Below, one piece after another: positions 8,332-17,259 of a stretch of DNA of 64,000 nt. Where the stretch lies: positions 124,001 to 188,000 of the forward strand of contig NC_015579.1 of NCBI RefSeq assembly GCF_000253255.1, written 5' to 3'. The notes beneath the pieces are model-generated. The model did not search any database. It saw nothing but the letters and a program-made list of their open reading frames with translations, and was not told the DNA's origin. Positions within the stretch are counted from its first letter, which is position 1; each line of letters begins with the position of its first letter. The DNA comes from Novosphingobium sp. PP1Y (GTDB lineage: Bacteria; Pseudomonadota; Alphaproteobacteria; Sphingomonadales; Sphingomonadaceae). The position numbers and the translations under genes were made by a program.

Positions 8332-8918
8332 GTGGGCCGCAAGTCATCGCGCCGCGCAGCGGTACCGCGTTCCCACTGAAGGTCGGACAGGTGCTCACCG
8401 TCACCGATGTCCTCGGCTGCCAAGTGGCCGATCTCCTTGCCTTCGCGGCGGAGGACGCGCGTGAGGTGGTATCCAATGGCCGCACGTTCGATTACGAAGA
8501 GACTATCAGGCTGACCACTGGCAATCGTATCTGGTCGAACCGCTCGCGGGTGTTGCTGGAAATCATCGAGGACACGGCGGGCTGCCACGACTTCCTGCTC
8601 ACGCCATGCAGCGAGGCGACCTTCCGACATTTCTATCCGGAAAAACCGGTCCATCGCGGCTGCTTCGGCAATCTGGCGGAGGCGCTGGCACCCTACGGGG
8701 TCGAGCCCGATGCTATCCCCGTCGCCTTCAACCTTTTCATGAACGTGCCTGTCAGTCCTGGCGGACGATTGGAGGTCCTGCCTCCGACGAGTAAGGCCGG
8801 CGATTTCATCCGCCTTCGCGCAGCGCAGGATTGCGTGATTGGCCTAACGGCCTGCTCGGCCTATGCCTCAAATGGCGGAACCTTCAAGCCGATCCACTAC
8901 GAAATTAGCGGGCAGTAG
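8328..8918 (+). CDS. DUF1989 / urea carboxylase-associated family protein
   Basis: The 196-aa product fits DUF1989: an early beta region (GTAFPLKVGQVLTVTDVLGCQVADLLAF), LLTPCSEATF, HRGCFGNLAEAL and the NLFMNVPV and LTACSA segments near the end. Members often lie beside urea carboxylase or YqcI/YcgG genes and are thought to act on guanidine- or urea-related metabolites. Start codon ATG 8328 overlaps the stop of the YqcI-like gene by four bases. No urea carboxylase or transporter gene is nearby. Confidence 0.85.
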   Translation: MSGPQVIAPRSGTAFPLKVGQVLTVTDVLGCQVADLLAFAAEDAREVVSNGRTFDYEETIRLTTGNRIWSNRSRVLLEIIEDTAGCHDFLLTPCSEATFRHFYPEKPVHRGCFGNLAEALAPYGVEPDAIPVAFNLFMNVPVSPGGRLEVLPPTSKAGDFIRLRAAQDCVIGLTACSAYASNGGTFKPIHYEISGQ

Positions 8919-9218
8919 CGGTCTCGAACGATCGCCCGTCAATTCTTGTCCGGCTGAACCGCTATGCGGGCAAATCGCTCAGGCGGATAGCGGAAAGACA
9001 GCGTACCGCCATGGCCAATGAACAGCAGCCCCCTCGAGCGCTTGCTCGGCTGTCTCCCCGCCACCTCTGCGGTGACGCTTTCCGACCGTCGACGTCGGAC
9101 AAACCGTGCCGTGATTGGCGCATCCACGCGTCAAACCTATCTGCGAGTTTGTGTCGACCGTATGCGTGAAGCGTGGCTCCGTCATTCGCAACGGAGCGCC
9201 CGACCCGCGTTCCGTAAG
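8919..9218. other. Intergenic region between convergent genes
   Basis: About 300 bp separate the DUF1989 gene from the convergent porin-like gene. I see no reliable coding frame, terminator or RNA. Confidence 0.45.
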
Positions 9219-10124
9219 TCAGAAGCCCCAGTTGATGCCCATTCGGCCGACAAGGTCGTATCGGTCGATGCCGCTGGCAACGGCGCTGTTCGGAACCCAC
9301 AGGTCGGCACCTGCGCTAATGGTAAGTCCAGGGAGGCTCTCTGGCGCGGGTTGGCCGGAAAGTAGAAGGCCGGTGCGGAAGAAGCCGAAGGTTTCCTTGC
9401 CGCCATCGATACCATCATAGTACTCGTCGGACAGGCCGATCATGAGGGGAATGGCCACGTTGAGGGGTACGCCGGCGATCTCTGCATCGAAGGAAGGTGT
9501 CAGCGATGGCTCGATATAGAGCGCGTCCTTTCGCCCCGGGCGCCCAGCCTCTTGCACCAGTCGTAGCGAGGGCGACAGCCTGAAGTTATCCAGCGGTAGG
9601 CTATCCCAAGCCCCTGAATCGTCGTATCCTACGATCAATTCGAGATCGTTGTATCCCTCGAAGGAATCGCTGAGCGATTCATAGCGATAGTAGGTGGCAG
9701 AGATGTTCCATCTGTCGGCCAGCTGGACGGCGGCGCCGGCATAGAGGTCGGTCTCGAAAAAGCGGTTGAGGCTTCCGGCCGGGCCAGGCGGTACCGATCC
9801 GAGCTTGATGCTCGTCCAGCTGCCGGCAAAGACACTGGCATCGGTGACCAGCCCTCCGTTATCATCTACCAGATCCAGCGAAACGGTAACGCTGGGCTGC
9901 AGGCTCACCTCTTTTGCAAACATCACGCCGCGCGAGATGTACTCGGTCACCACGCTGGCACCCATGCTGACCGAGATGCGATCGCTCTCTTGCGAGGGCT
10001 CGTTATCTGGGAGGACGACTGGTGGGGGCGGATCCGGGCAGGGCGACGGTTCGTTTGCTTGTGCCGCGGCGGGAACGGCCAGGACGGGTGCCAGGGCAGT
10101 GGCGCCAAAAAGCAGGTTTCTCAT
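9219..10124 (-). CDS. TorF-family putative porin (outer membrane protein)
   Basis: The 301-aa protein has a Sec signal peptide (MRNLLFGATALAPVLAVPAAAQA), a short proline-rich linker and then a beta-barrel-like region. ISVSMGASVVTEYISRGVMFAKEVSLQPSV near residue 60 is characteristic of the TorF putative porin family. It ends in Phe (MGINWGF), as BAM-inserted barrels usually do. The ATG at 10124 follows GGAGGAAACC. It is monocistronic. Substrate is unknown. Confidence 0.8.
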   Translation of the reverse strand: MRNLLFGATALAPVLAVPAAAQANEPSPCPDPPPPVVLPDNEPSQESDRISVSMGASVVTEYISRGVMFAKEVSLQPSVTVSLDLVDDNGGLVTDASVFAGSWTSIKLGSVPPGPAGSLNRFFETDLYAGAAVQLADRWNISATYYRYESLSDSFEGYNDLELIVGYDDSGAWDSLPLDNFRLSPSLRLVQEAGRPGRKDALYIEPSLTPSFDAEIAGVPLNVAIPLMIGLSDEYYDGIDGGKETFGFFRTGLLLSGQPAPESLPGLTISAGADLWVPNSAVASGIDRYDLVGRMGINWGF

Positions 10125-10462
10125 GGTTTCCTCCGCGTTTTGGGCGGGTATGTTTGTAACAACCTGAGGCGGGCCGTGGATGTTCCGAAAAGTCGAATGG
10201 TGCGCTTCAGGTCTTTGATTCTTGCGCCATCTCATTTCCGTAAACGGGTCAATTGAGCCCAGGCAGCGACACGTGCGGAGAATGCCGGGATGAGCGCGTC
10301 GCGATTATGCAATTCTGGTCTGACGCGTTGGACCGGCTTCACGATGGCGCGACGGTGCCCAAGCCAAAGATTGGCACAAGACACTTTCGATAGGCCGCAT
10401 GAGGTACGAATCTGGAGGAAATCCGCGGTCTCAGGGCAGTGCCCCTGCAGATGCGCCAGAAT
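10125..10462. other. Divergent intergenic region
   Basis: This stretch lies between the porin gene and hipBA. The part near 10125 holds the porin ribosome-binding site. A minus-strand frame at 10232-10501 has no support. The operators of hipBA begin at its right edge. Confidence 0.45.
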
Positions 10463-10582
10463 ATATGTTACTACATATGCTAAGTATGGTGTATATGCCA
10501 AAGCATATTTTGTTTGATCAAAGAGTCAGCCAGATGATATGCAATGGCATATATTTCCTATTCAGTATATGCAAAAGCAGAT
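10463..10582. promoter_or_regulatory. Array of four hipBA operators
   Basis: Four 16-bp palindromes with 6-4-6 architecture occur: ATATGT-N4-ACATAT (10463-10478), ATATGC-N4-GCATAT (10493-10508 and 10537-10552) and ATATGC-N4-GCAGAT (10567-10582, one mismatch). Centres are 30, 44 and 30 bp apart, so the sites form two pairs on the same helical face. The last one ends two bases before the hipB start. Confidence 0.82.
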
Positions 10583-10584
10583 GA

Positions 10585-11187
10585 ATGAGCGCTGGAATTG
10601 ACGAGATAGCCGCCAGCATTCGCGCGGCACGGAAGGCAAAGGCAATGACCCAGAAGGAACTGGGGCAGCGTGTCGGCCTGCCTCAAAGCCATATCTCCAA
10701 GATAGAGAAGGGCGCGGTGGATCTCCAACTTTCCAGCCTTGTCGAAATCGCGCGCGCACTCGGCCTTGAGGTCAAGCTTATCCCCCGCAAGGCCCTGCCC
10801 GCTGTGGAGGGCGCTGTGCGCGTCCACGGTACGCCAGTCGAAACCAGTCGCGCGCTGAACCTGCTCAATGAGCAAGCGCAGCTTGCCGAACGCATCAAGG
10901 GTAGCTTTCCCGAGCTCTCGCAGGTTGAAGGATATCAGAATGAGATCCGCAACATTCCCAGGCTGCAATTCGATGCTGCCCAACTGAAGGCTCTGGACGA
11001 AGCCTTCCAACCTTCAAGACGACTCAAATCCCTGATCGATGCGCCGGGAAGTGCGGCCCAACTGGCAAAGCAGCTTGAGGAGGCAACTTCGTCACTCAGG
11101 CACTTCCGCCAGATTCAAGTGCGTACCCCATTCATAGAGACACAGCGTCAGCTTCCCGCATACCGACTGGAGGAGGATGACGAATGA
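10585..11187 (+). CDS. hipB: HipB-like antitoxin, XRE-family DNA-binding protein
   Basis: This is the predicted antitoxin and autorepressor of the HipA kinase. An XRE helix-turn-helix spans about residues 8-62 (MTQKELGQRVGLPQSHISKIEKG). At 200 aa it is about twice the usual HipB length; the extra C-terminal part is helical and may contact HipA. Its stop overlaps the hipA start (ATGA). There is no good Shine-Dalgarno before the ATG at 10585, and the fourth operator ends just upstream, so repression and translation may be linked. Confidence 0.88.
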   Translation: MSAGIDEIAASIRAARKAKAMTQKELGQRVGLPQSHISKIEKGAVDLQLSSLVEIARALGLEVKLIPRKALPAVEGAVRVHGTPVETSRALNLLNEQAQLAERIKGSFPELSQVEGYQNEIRNIPRLQFDAAQLKALDEAFQPSRRLKSLIDAPGSAAQLAKQLEEATSSLRHFRQIQVRTPFIETQRQLPAYRLEEDDE

Positions 11188-12398
11188 TCGACGCAGCCGC
11201 GCTCGACATACTCTTGCATGACCGCCGGATCGGAACGCTCGCGCGTCTCGATGGAGATCGCAGCATCTTCACCTTCGACGATGCCTACCTCGCAGACGAG
11301 GATCGCCCAGTTCTCTCGCTCGCCTACCGTGACCCCTATGGCGGCATCGTCAATACGCCGCGTGCCTATCAGACCCGGATCGAGCCATTCTTCTCCAACC
11401 TTCTGCCCGAAGGCACCTTGCGCGACTATCTTGCGCGCCGCGCTGGCGTCAAAGCGGTGCGCGAGTACCCGCTACTCACTCAACTTGGCGGGGACTTGCC
11501 GGGAGCGGTCCAGGCCGTTCCCGTCGATGCACAAGATGGGCTGTCCGACGATGTTGAGGATGGTAGCATTGCAGGGCAGGCCAGGCATGCCCTTCGCTTC
11601 TCACTCGCGGGCGTCCAACTCAAATTCTCGGCATTGAAGAACAAGGGCAAGAATGCCGGCCTCACCATTCCGGTGAACGGCACAGGCGGCGACTGGATCG
11701 TCAAACTGCCCTCAGCCAGACATCCCGACGTTCCCGAGAACGAATTCGCGGCCATGAGTCTGGCTTCCAAACTCGGGATCGATGTCCCTGATATCGATCT
11801 CGTGCCGCTGGATACGATTGAAGGATTGCCCGATGGGATCACCCGATACGGGGCGTCGGCCTACGCTATACGCCGCTTCGATCGAAGCGAGGAGGGTGCA
11901 ATCCACGTCGAGGACTTTGCCCAGGTCTATGGCGTGTACGCCGACGACAAATACGAGAACGCCAGCTATCGCCAAATCCTGTCGGTGCTCGCGATCGAGA
12001 CAGACGAAGCCAGCGCCGTCGAGTTTGTCCGCCGTCTCACCTATTCCGTGCTGATCGGCAATGGCGACATGCATTTGAAGAACTGGTCGCTGATCTATCC
12101 CGACCGGCGCCGACCAATCCTCGCCCCCGCCTACGACCTCCTGTCGACGGTCGCTTATATCCCCGGGGAGGATTCCGCTCTCAAATTCCATCGCTCGCGC
12201 GAATGGGAGTCGTTCACCTACCGCGAACTGGAAACGATCGCGGACAAGGCGCGGCTGCCCACCCACCTCGTCATCTCGACAGTCAAAGAGACCGTCGAGC
12301 AATTTGACGCGCTTTGGGATCAAGAAAAGGCGCATCTACCCTTTTCGGGAGAAGTCACGGCCGCAATCGACAAGCATCGAAAGCGCCTTGCGGTCTAG
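11184..12398 (+). CDS. hipA: HipA-like serine/threonine kinase toxin
   Basis: HipA toxins phosphorylate cytosolic targets (GltX in E. coli) and induce dormancy. The 404-aa protein has the N-subdomain, a Gly-rich SLAGVQLKFS loop at about 140-149, an ATP-binding Lys in WIVKLPS near 174, the catalytic NGDMHLKNWS at 293-302 and the metal-binding APAYDLLST at 314-322. All key motifs are present, so the kinase is likely active. Overlap with hipB implies coupled translation. The conserved 66-nt element follows 26 bp after the stop. Confidence 0.93.
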   Translation: MIDAAALDILLHDRRIGTLARLDGDRSIFTFDDAYLADEDRPVLSLAYRDPYGGIVNTPRAYQTRIEPFFSNLLPEGTLRDYLARRAGVKAVREYPLLTQLGGDLPGAVQAVPVDAQDGLSDDVEDGSIAGQARHALRFSLAGVQLKFSALKNKGKNAGLTIPVNGTGGDWIVKLPSARHPDVPENEFAAMSLASKLGIDVPDIDLVPLDTIEGLPDGITRYGASAYAIRRFDRSEEGAIHVEDFAQVYGVYADDKYENASYRQILSVLAIETDEASAVEFVRRLTYSVLIGNGDMHLKNWSLIYPDRRRPILAPAYDLLSTVAYIPGEDSALKFHRSREWESFTYRELETIADKARLPTHLVISTVKETVEQFDALWDQEKAHLPFSGEVTAAIDKHRKRLAV

Positions 12399-12410
12399 GT
12401 ATGCGCTCCC

Positions 12411-12490
12411 CGGCGGACAAAGCGATGGTCATTTTCATCATCGGCGTACCGATATTGCGCTTTGCACGAATTGGTCCCGGCGGTGGGTAG
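12411..12490 (+). repeat. Dispersed 66-nt element, copy A
   Basis: Copy A of a four-member family (others end at 18767, 24753 and 28821). The core 12425-12490 reads as ATG plus 20 codons plus TAG and differs from copies C and D at four positions, two silent in that frame. Upstream similarity stops after about 15 bp here. Confidence 0.75.
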
Positions 12491-12580
12491 TCAGTCATTC
12501 AGGCGCCGACTTTCTGTACCCCGGGGCAGGCCGGCCTCTTCCCCCGCAATCCTCTCGCTTGCCGGTTTTTCCAGGCGCGA

Positions 12581-12607
12581 TGTCACATCCGATGCCCTTC
12601 GCTCGTC
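12581..12607 (+). promoter_or_regulatory. ECF41-type promoter for the AhpD-like gene
   Basis: TGTCACA at 12581-12587 and CGTC at 12604-12607 with a 16-bp spacer match the reported ECF41 target promoter exactly. The gene starts 45 bp downstream. Confidence 0.8.
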
Positions 12608-12652
12608 ATGCATGATGCCGCCATCCCGGCTCGACGAAAGAAGGAAGATCAG

Positions 12653-13099
12653 ATGAAGCGCTTGAATTGGTCCGAACTAGCCCCCGCAGGGGCCAAGGCA
12701 CTTTACGGCGTCCACCATTACATTACCGATGGCACAGCCCTTCCGGAAGAGCTGATCCACCTCGTCTTCCTGAGGGTTTCACAGATAAACGGGTGCGCTC
12801 ACTGTATCGATCTGCACACCCGCGATCTTCTCAAGACCATGCCGATCGACAAGGTCGCGCTGCTTCCGGTGTGGAGCGAGGTCCCGCATCTGTTCCCCGA
12901 CCAGTATCGCGCAGCGCTCGCATGGGCGGAGGAAGTCACGCGCGTGAGCGAGACACATGCTTCCGACGAGGCCTATGCCGCGGCAGCTGAAGCCTTCGAG
13001 CCGAAAGACCTGGTCGACCTGACGATCGCCATTGCAGCGATGAACGCTTTCAACAGGCTGGGCGCACCATTCCGCCTTCCGGTTGCGGCCTGGCCCTGA
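12653..13099 (+). CDS. AhpD-like carboxymuconolactone decarboxylase family protein 1
   Basis: The 148-aa protein has the CxxC redox motif of AhpD-type proteins in QINGCAHCIDLHTRDL at about residues 48-63 and a helical body (AALAWAEEVTRVSE). Such proteins reduce peroxides or act in oxidative-stress relay. The ATG at 12653 follows AGAAGGAAGATC. It is transcribed from a perfect ECF41 promoter and lies at the left end of the ECF41 locus. Its last 75 codons are part of the 914-bp duplication. Confidence 0.88.
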   Translation: MKRLNWSELAPAGAKALYGVHHYITDGTALPEELIHLVFLRVSQINGCAHCIDLHTRDLLKTMPIDKVALLPVWSEVPHLFPDQYRAALAWAEEVTRVSETHASDEAYAAAAEAFEPKDLVDLTIAIAAMNAFNRLGAPFRLPVAAWP

Positions 13100-13787
13100 G
13101 GTGTGAGCACTGCTCTTTTGGCATTGCGGTCCAGTATCCGGGTCACCCGCATGCTATCTGCGCCGTGCGACACAAGAGGGCTTTTTCCCTCAGGAAACCC
13201 GGCTCTTTATCTTATGCTCGTCCGGTTTCGATCGGGCGGGGGTTCCTTCTGGGTAGGTCAAATCGTTTGGATGCCGCAATTGAAATGGTTGGCTTCGGAC
13301 GCGGACAAATCAAGACATTGGCGGCCGACCTGGCCGTGCAGCCGCTCGGCAGTTCAGTGCAGATGTTTGAGTTTGTCCGGATTGCGCATGACGTAGATGG
13401 CGACGATCCTTTCGCCCTGGATTTCCAGCGCCGTGGTCTGCAGCTCGCCGTCGGCTTCCCTTGTGATGAAGCCGGGAAGACCGTTGATCATCCGTGTGCC
13501 GACCAGCTGCGATCCCTGCTTGCGAAACAGCACGGCAAGCGCCTTGTGCAACTGCAGAACCGGGCGGCTGCCGAAGATCGGCCGCACTGCGGCCGGGCGT
13601 TTCCCGCCGCCATCCGAATGCATGGCAACATCGCTGGCGAGCATCGATCCGAGCGCGGCCATGTCGCCGCTACGCGATGCTTCGAAGAAAGCCTGCGCGA
13701 TGGCGAGGCCGCGCTGTTTCTCCAGTGTAAAACGGGGCCGCTCCTCCCGAACATGCGCGCGGGCCCGCGCCGCGAGCTGGCGGCAGG
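12874..13787. repeat. 914-bp direct repeat, left copy
   Basis: The sequence recurs at 15915-16828 with a constant offset of 3041 bp and no net insertion or deletion; I counted roughly 20 substitutions, concentrated in the part outside genes. It covers the 3' half of the AhpD-like gene and the 3' half of the sigma-factor gene. Confidence 0.9.
13354..13787 (-). pseudogene. Truncated ECF41 sigma factor (3' part only)
   Basis: This is the left-copy fragment of the sigJ-like gene at 16395-17252. It keeps the C-terminal SnoaL-like domain with DGGGK and the ending NPDKLKHLH, but lacks sigma regions 2 and most of 4 because the duplication ends at 13787. It cannot make a working sigma factor. Confidence 0.88.
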
Positions 13788-13826
13788 TAAAGCGCCCCGG
13801 GTTTTCCGGAGGCTATCCGGTTTGAC

Positions 13827-13990
13827 TCAGGCAGCCATATCGAGGGTCTCGATGGCTGCATAGTAATTTGCCTCTGCTTCGGCGGGCGCAATGTAACCGA
13901 TGGGTCCGAAGAGGCGATGCTCGTTGTACCAGTGGACCCAGCGCAAGGTAGCAACTTCGACGACCGACGCAGTCGACCAAGAGCGCTGGC
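13827..13990 (-). pseudogene. IS3-family transposase C-terminal fragment
   Basis: The minus strand reads VVEVATLRWVHWYNEHRLFGPIGY, then APAEAEANYYA and a stop at 13827-13829. This is the typical end of IS3-family OrfB (integrase-core) proteins. The rest of the element is missing. Confidence 0.8.
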
Positions 13991-14039
13991 GTGGCGGATC
14001 TTGGTCACGTAATTTCAGTGCAATGATCGGCAGAATTCC

Positions 14040-15254
14040 TCACAGATACTTGAGCCACCAGATGTCCTTGCGCCGCTGCTTGAGCTGGGCAAACCACTTC
14101 GTGGGGAAGTACATCGCCACGGTCAGCACCGCTGCGCTGAGCCAGATCATCCAGAACTCATCGAAGCCGTAGTAGTCGCCCTTGTTCGGCCCGACGGTGG
14201 CCCACATGATGTTGTAGAGCACCTTCAGCACATAGAGATGCACGATGTAGAAGAACATTGGCGCGCCGCCGAAATAGGCAAGGGGTTTTGCGACAGGGCT
14301 GTTGGGAACCCGTTCGAACAGGACCAACAGCAGGCAGCCGATACCGATCGTCGGCATGAGGAAGAGCAGCGAAGGCGGATACTTTGTCAGTGCAAGGAAG
14401 CTCATCACCGTCCGCAGTGGAGGCTGGGCTTGGAACCAAGGCGCATCCCCGTAGAAATTCAGGAATCGCAGGACAAGGAAGCCGACGATCAGGCCGATGC
14501 CGATGGCGACGAGTCTCTTCTCGCGCGCATCGGTGGTGATGCGGCGGCCGAAGATAGGTCCACAGGCATAGCCGGTAAGGATCACACCTATCCACGGAAG
14601 AAGCGGATAGGACGTGCGGATGACGAGATCGGAGCCGATTTGGAAATTCGTGCGTTCATAGAGCACGCCCCAGATTTCGTGGAACGGGGAACCGGGTGTC
14701 ACGACGATCCCGCCCAGCAGATTGTGGAGGCACACGATGCCAAGGCCGATGGTAAACTGCGCCCAGCGCGGCAGATATATCAGCGCAGCCAGGGCGATCA
14801 TGCTCAGGCCGATGGCCCAGATCACCTGCAGGTAGATGACCGGCGGCGGATAGCTGAGTGATTGCGTGGGCCAAGCATAGCCGACGATCGTGAATTCGAG
14901 AAGGACAAGAAATACGCCGCGCGACAGCAGGAACTTGCTGACTTCGGCCTTGGAGTGCTTCTGTCCGTAAAGATAGGCCGAAAGACCCGTGAGCGCGACA
15001 AAGATCGGCGCGCAGAGTGTTGAAGTCAGACGCGTGAAGAAGAGGGCGGGCGCCACAGTGCGGGCATCGACGGGATCGGTTATCGCCACATATAGCCAGA
15101 ACGTCTCGCGCACATGGTCGAGCAGCATGAAGACCATGACCAGCCCGCGCAGCGCGTCGATTGAGGTTATCCGCGAGGTCCTCACGGCTTGGGCCATTGC
15201 CTTCGGCGGCGGTGGCAAGGTTTCCGATGCCCATGTTTCGGACGCAGCAGACAT
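14040..15254 (-). CDS. DUF1624/heparan-glucosaminide acetyltransferase-like membrane protein
   Basis: The 404-aa polytopic protein has about ten predicted membrane helices. SIDALRGLVMVFMLLDHVRE near residue 30 matches the start of DUF1624/HGSNAT-like acyltransferases, in which the His of LDH is thought to be catalytic. The substrate is unknown. The ATG at 15254 follows AAGGAAGGAAACAGAAG; the frame stays open to 15647 but without a ribosome-binding site or sensible sequence. It sits between two IS remnants inside the duplicated region, so it may have been carried in by transposition. Confidence 0.8.
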   Translation of the reverse strand: MSAASETWASETLPPPPKAMAQAVRTSRITSIDALRGLVMVFMLLDHVRETFWLYVAITDPVDARTVAPALFFTRLTSTLCAPIFVALTGLSAYLYGQKHSKAEVSKFLLSRGVFLVLLEFTIVGYAWPTQSLSYPPPVIYLQVIWAIGLSMIALAALIYLPRWAQFTIGLGIVCLHNLLGGIVVTPGSPFHEIWGVLYERTNFQIGSDLVIRTSYPLLPWIGVILTGYACGPIFGRRITTDAREKRLVAIGIGLIVGFLVLRFLNFYGDAPWFQAQPPLRTVMSFLALTKYPPSLLFLMPTIGIGCLLLVLFERVPNSPVAKPLAYFGGAPMFFYIVHLYVLKVLYNIMWATVGPNKGDYYGFDEFWMIWLSAAVLTVAMYFPTKWFAQLKQRRKDIWWLKYL

Positions 15255-15654
15255 CTTCTGTTTCCTTCCTTCCGGTAGTGCGAACGGCGAGTGACAAAGC
15301 CGTGTTCGAGCCGATGAACAGAACCGAGCCGGGAACTCGAGCCTGCATTTTGCGCAAGGATCGCGGTGCGTATCATTGCACCGCTGTCTGGAAGGATGCG
15401 CTGAATTGCCGCGGCATGGCGGTAAACACTGCCGTTCGCAGTGTGAAAGCATCCGCAAACTTAGGCCCTTACGCTTTCTTCGCCGGACGTCTGCGACAGC
15501 GAGGCTTGCGGTCGACACGAGTTTTATGGAGAGCCGATCGTGGCGGACAGCGGCGGGGTACAAGTCGGAGAGCTTGGGGGGAGAAGGGTCGTCAAATCGC
15601 GCCTCATAGAGCAAGTCACTTTGTGCTTGGTTGATGTTCAGGGTCATGAGGCCA
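15255..15654. other. Upstream region of the acyltransferase gene
   Basis: About 400 bp separate the acyltransferase from the IS110 fragment. The in-frame extension of the acyltransferase has a composition unlike a protein. A frame near 15640 encodes a short DLLYEA-like segment that may be a displaced end of the IS110 transposase. Confidence 0.35.
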
Positions 15655-15914
15655 TCACTGTATGCCGGGCGCAGGGTCGTCGCCGCGCCGGGATATCCGG
15701 CCCGCTTTCATGGTTTCGCCTGAAGCATAAATTCTGGGAGTGAGCCTAAGATAGGCGCCAGCGCTTGATGATCGGCGGAAACGAGCGGGATCGTCGATAG
15801 TGGCAACAAACCCGAGCGCAGTGACGACGCCGACCCCGGGCACGGTCATGAGGTGCCGCACAGTGGCATTGCGGCGCGCAGTCGAGCGAACCTTGGCATC
15901 AAGTGCCCGGATTT
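15655..15914 (-). pseudogene. IS110-family transposase C-terminal fragment
   Basis: The sequence QIRALDAKVRSTARRNATVR, then HLMTVPGVGVVTALGF and FRRSSSAGAYLRLTPR, matches the transposase_20 part of IS110 enzymes. It is cut at 15914, exactly where the right copy of the 914-bp repeat begins, and its end appears frameshifted (GRISRRGDDPAPGIQ). Confidence 0.82.
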
Positions 15915-16140
15915 GAGCGAGGTCCCGCATCTGTTCCCCGACCAGTATCGCGCAGCGCTCGCATGGGCGGAGGAAGTCACGCGCGTGAGCGAGACACATG
16001 CTTCCGACGAGGCCTATGCCGCGGCAGCTGAAGCCTTCGAGCCGAAAGACCTGGTCGACCTGACGATCGCCATTGCAGCGATGAATGCTTTCAACAGGCT
16101 GGGCGCACCATTCCGCCTTCCGGTTGCGGCCTGGCCCTGA
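15915..16140 (+). pseudogene. Truncated AhpD-like gene (3' part only)
   Basis: This is the right-copy fragment of the gene at 12653-13099. It begins at SEVPHLFPDQYRAAL and runs to the same stop. The first half, including the CxxC motif, is missing, so it is not expected to be active. Confidence 0.88.
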
Positions 16141-16828
16141 GGTGTGAGCACTGCTCTTTTGGCATTGCGGTCCAGTATCCGGTTCACCCGCATGCTATCT
16201 GCGCCGTGCGACACAAAAGGGCTTTTCTCCTCAGGAAACCCGGCTTTTTATCTTACGCTCGTCCGGTTTCGATCGGGCGGGCGTTCCTTCTGGGTAGGTC
16301 AAATCGTTTGGAGGCCGCCATTGGAATGGCTGGTCTCGGGCGCGGACAAATCAAGACATTGGCGGCCGACCTGGCCGCGCAGCCGCCCGGCAGTTCAGTG
16401 CAGATGTTTGAGTTTGTCCGGATTGCGCATGACGTAGATGGCGACGATCCTTTCTCCCTGGATTTCCAGCGCCGTGGTCTGCAGCTCACCGTCGGCTTCC
16501 CTTGTGATGAAGCCGGGAAGACCGTTGATCATCCGTGTGCCGACCAGCTGCGATCCCTGCTTGCGAAACAGCACGGCCAGCGCCTTGTGCAACTGCAGAA
16601 CCGGGCGGCTGCCGAAGATCGGCCGCACTGCGGCCGGGCGTTTCCCGCCGCCATCCGAATGCATGGCAACATCGCTGGCGAGCATCGATCCGAGCGCGGC
16701 CATGTCGCCGCTACGCGATGCTTCGAAGAAAGCCTGCGCGATGGCGAGGCCGCGCTGTTTCTCCAGTGTAAAACGGGGCCGCTCCTCCCGAACATGCGCG
16801 CGGGCCCGCGCCGCGAGCTGGCGGCAGG
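15915..16828. repeat. 914-bp direct repeat, right copy
   Basis: Partner of 12874-13787. The left boundary abuts the IS110 remnant and the right boundary lies inside the intact sigma-factor gene. Confidence 0.9.
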
Positions 16829-17252
16829 CAGCGACATCGCGGCCGATTGTAGCAGCGACATCCTCGAACGCAGCGCCAAATACATCGTGCAGGAGGAAAG
16901 CGGCTCGCTCCAGTGGTGACAACCGTTCGAGCGCCAGCATAAGCGGAAGGGTGACATCCTCCTCTCCCTCCTCGTCCAGCACCGGGTCGGGCAGCCAGGG
17001 TCCGATATAGCTCTCGCGGCGATGCCGGGCAGACTTGAGGTGATCGAGGCACAGCCGTGTTACTGTCGTGCGCAAGAACGCTTCAGGTTCCCGGATCGCA
17101 GTACGGTCAATGCGCAGCCAGCGGATGAAGGCTTCCTGCACAACGTCCTCCGCATCGGCGACAGAGCCGAGCATGCGATAGGCTACGCGTATCAGCCTTG
17201 GGCGGAGCGGGCCGAATGCTTCCAAGGCGGCAGATGATGGCTGCATGACCAT
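16395..17252 (-). CDS. sigJ: ECF41 (SigJ-type) RNA polymerase sigma factor
   Basis: The 285-aa product has sigma2 (LIRVAYRMLGSVADAEDVVQEAF), the ECF41 linker motif WLPDP, sigma4 (LSPLERAAFLLHDVF) and a SnoaL-like C-terminal domain with DGGGK and NPDKLKHLH. In ECF41 factors this C-terminal extension replaces an anti-sigma factor and tunes activity. The start at 17252 is preferred (GGTGA seven bases upstream); ATG 17270 and 17246 are alternatives. It is the last gene of an AhpD-oxidoreductase-sigma operon, the usual ECF41 neighbourhood. Autoregulation is likely, because a perfect ECF41 promoter lies before the operon. Confidence 0.92.
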   Translation of the reverse strand: MVMQPSSAALEAFGPLRPRLIRVAYRMLGSVADAEDVVQEAFIRWLRIDRTAIREPEAFLRTTVTRLCLDHLKSARHRRESYIGPWLPDPVLDEEGEEDVTLPLMLALERLSPLERAAFLLHDVFGAAFEDVAATIGRDVAACRQLAARARAHVREERPRFTLEKQRGLAIAQAFFEASRSGDMAALGSMLASDVAMHSDGGGKRPAAVRPIFGSRPVLQLHKALAVLFRKQGSQLVGTRMINGLPGFITREADGELQTTALEIQGERIVAIYVMRNPDKLKHLH

Positions 17253-17259
17253 CACTCGT

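Noticed and set aside
15255..15647. N-terminal extension of the acyltransferase frame
   Set aside because: No ribosome-binding site at 15647 and protein-like family sequence begins only after ATG 15254.
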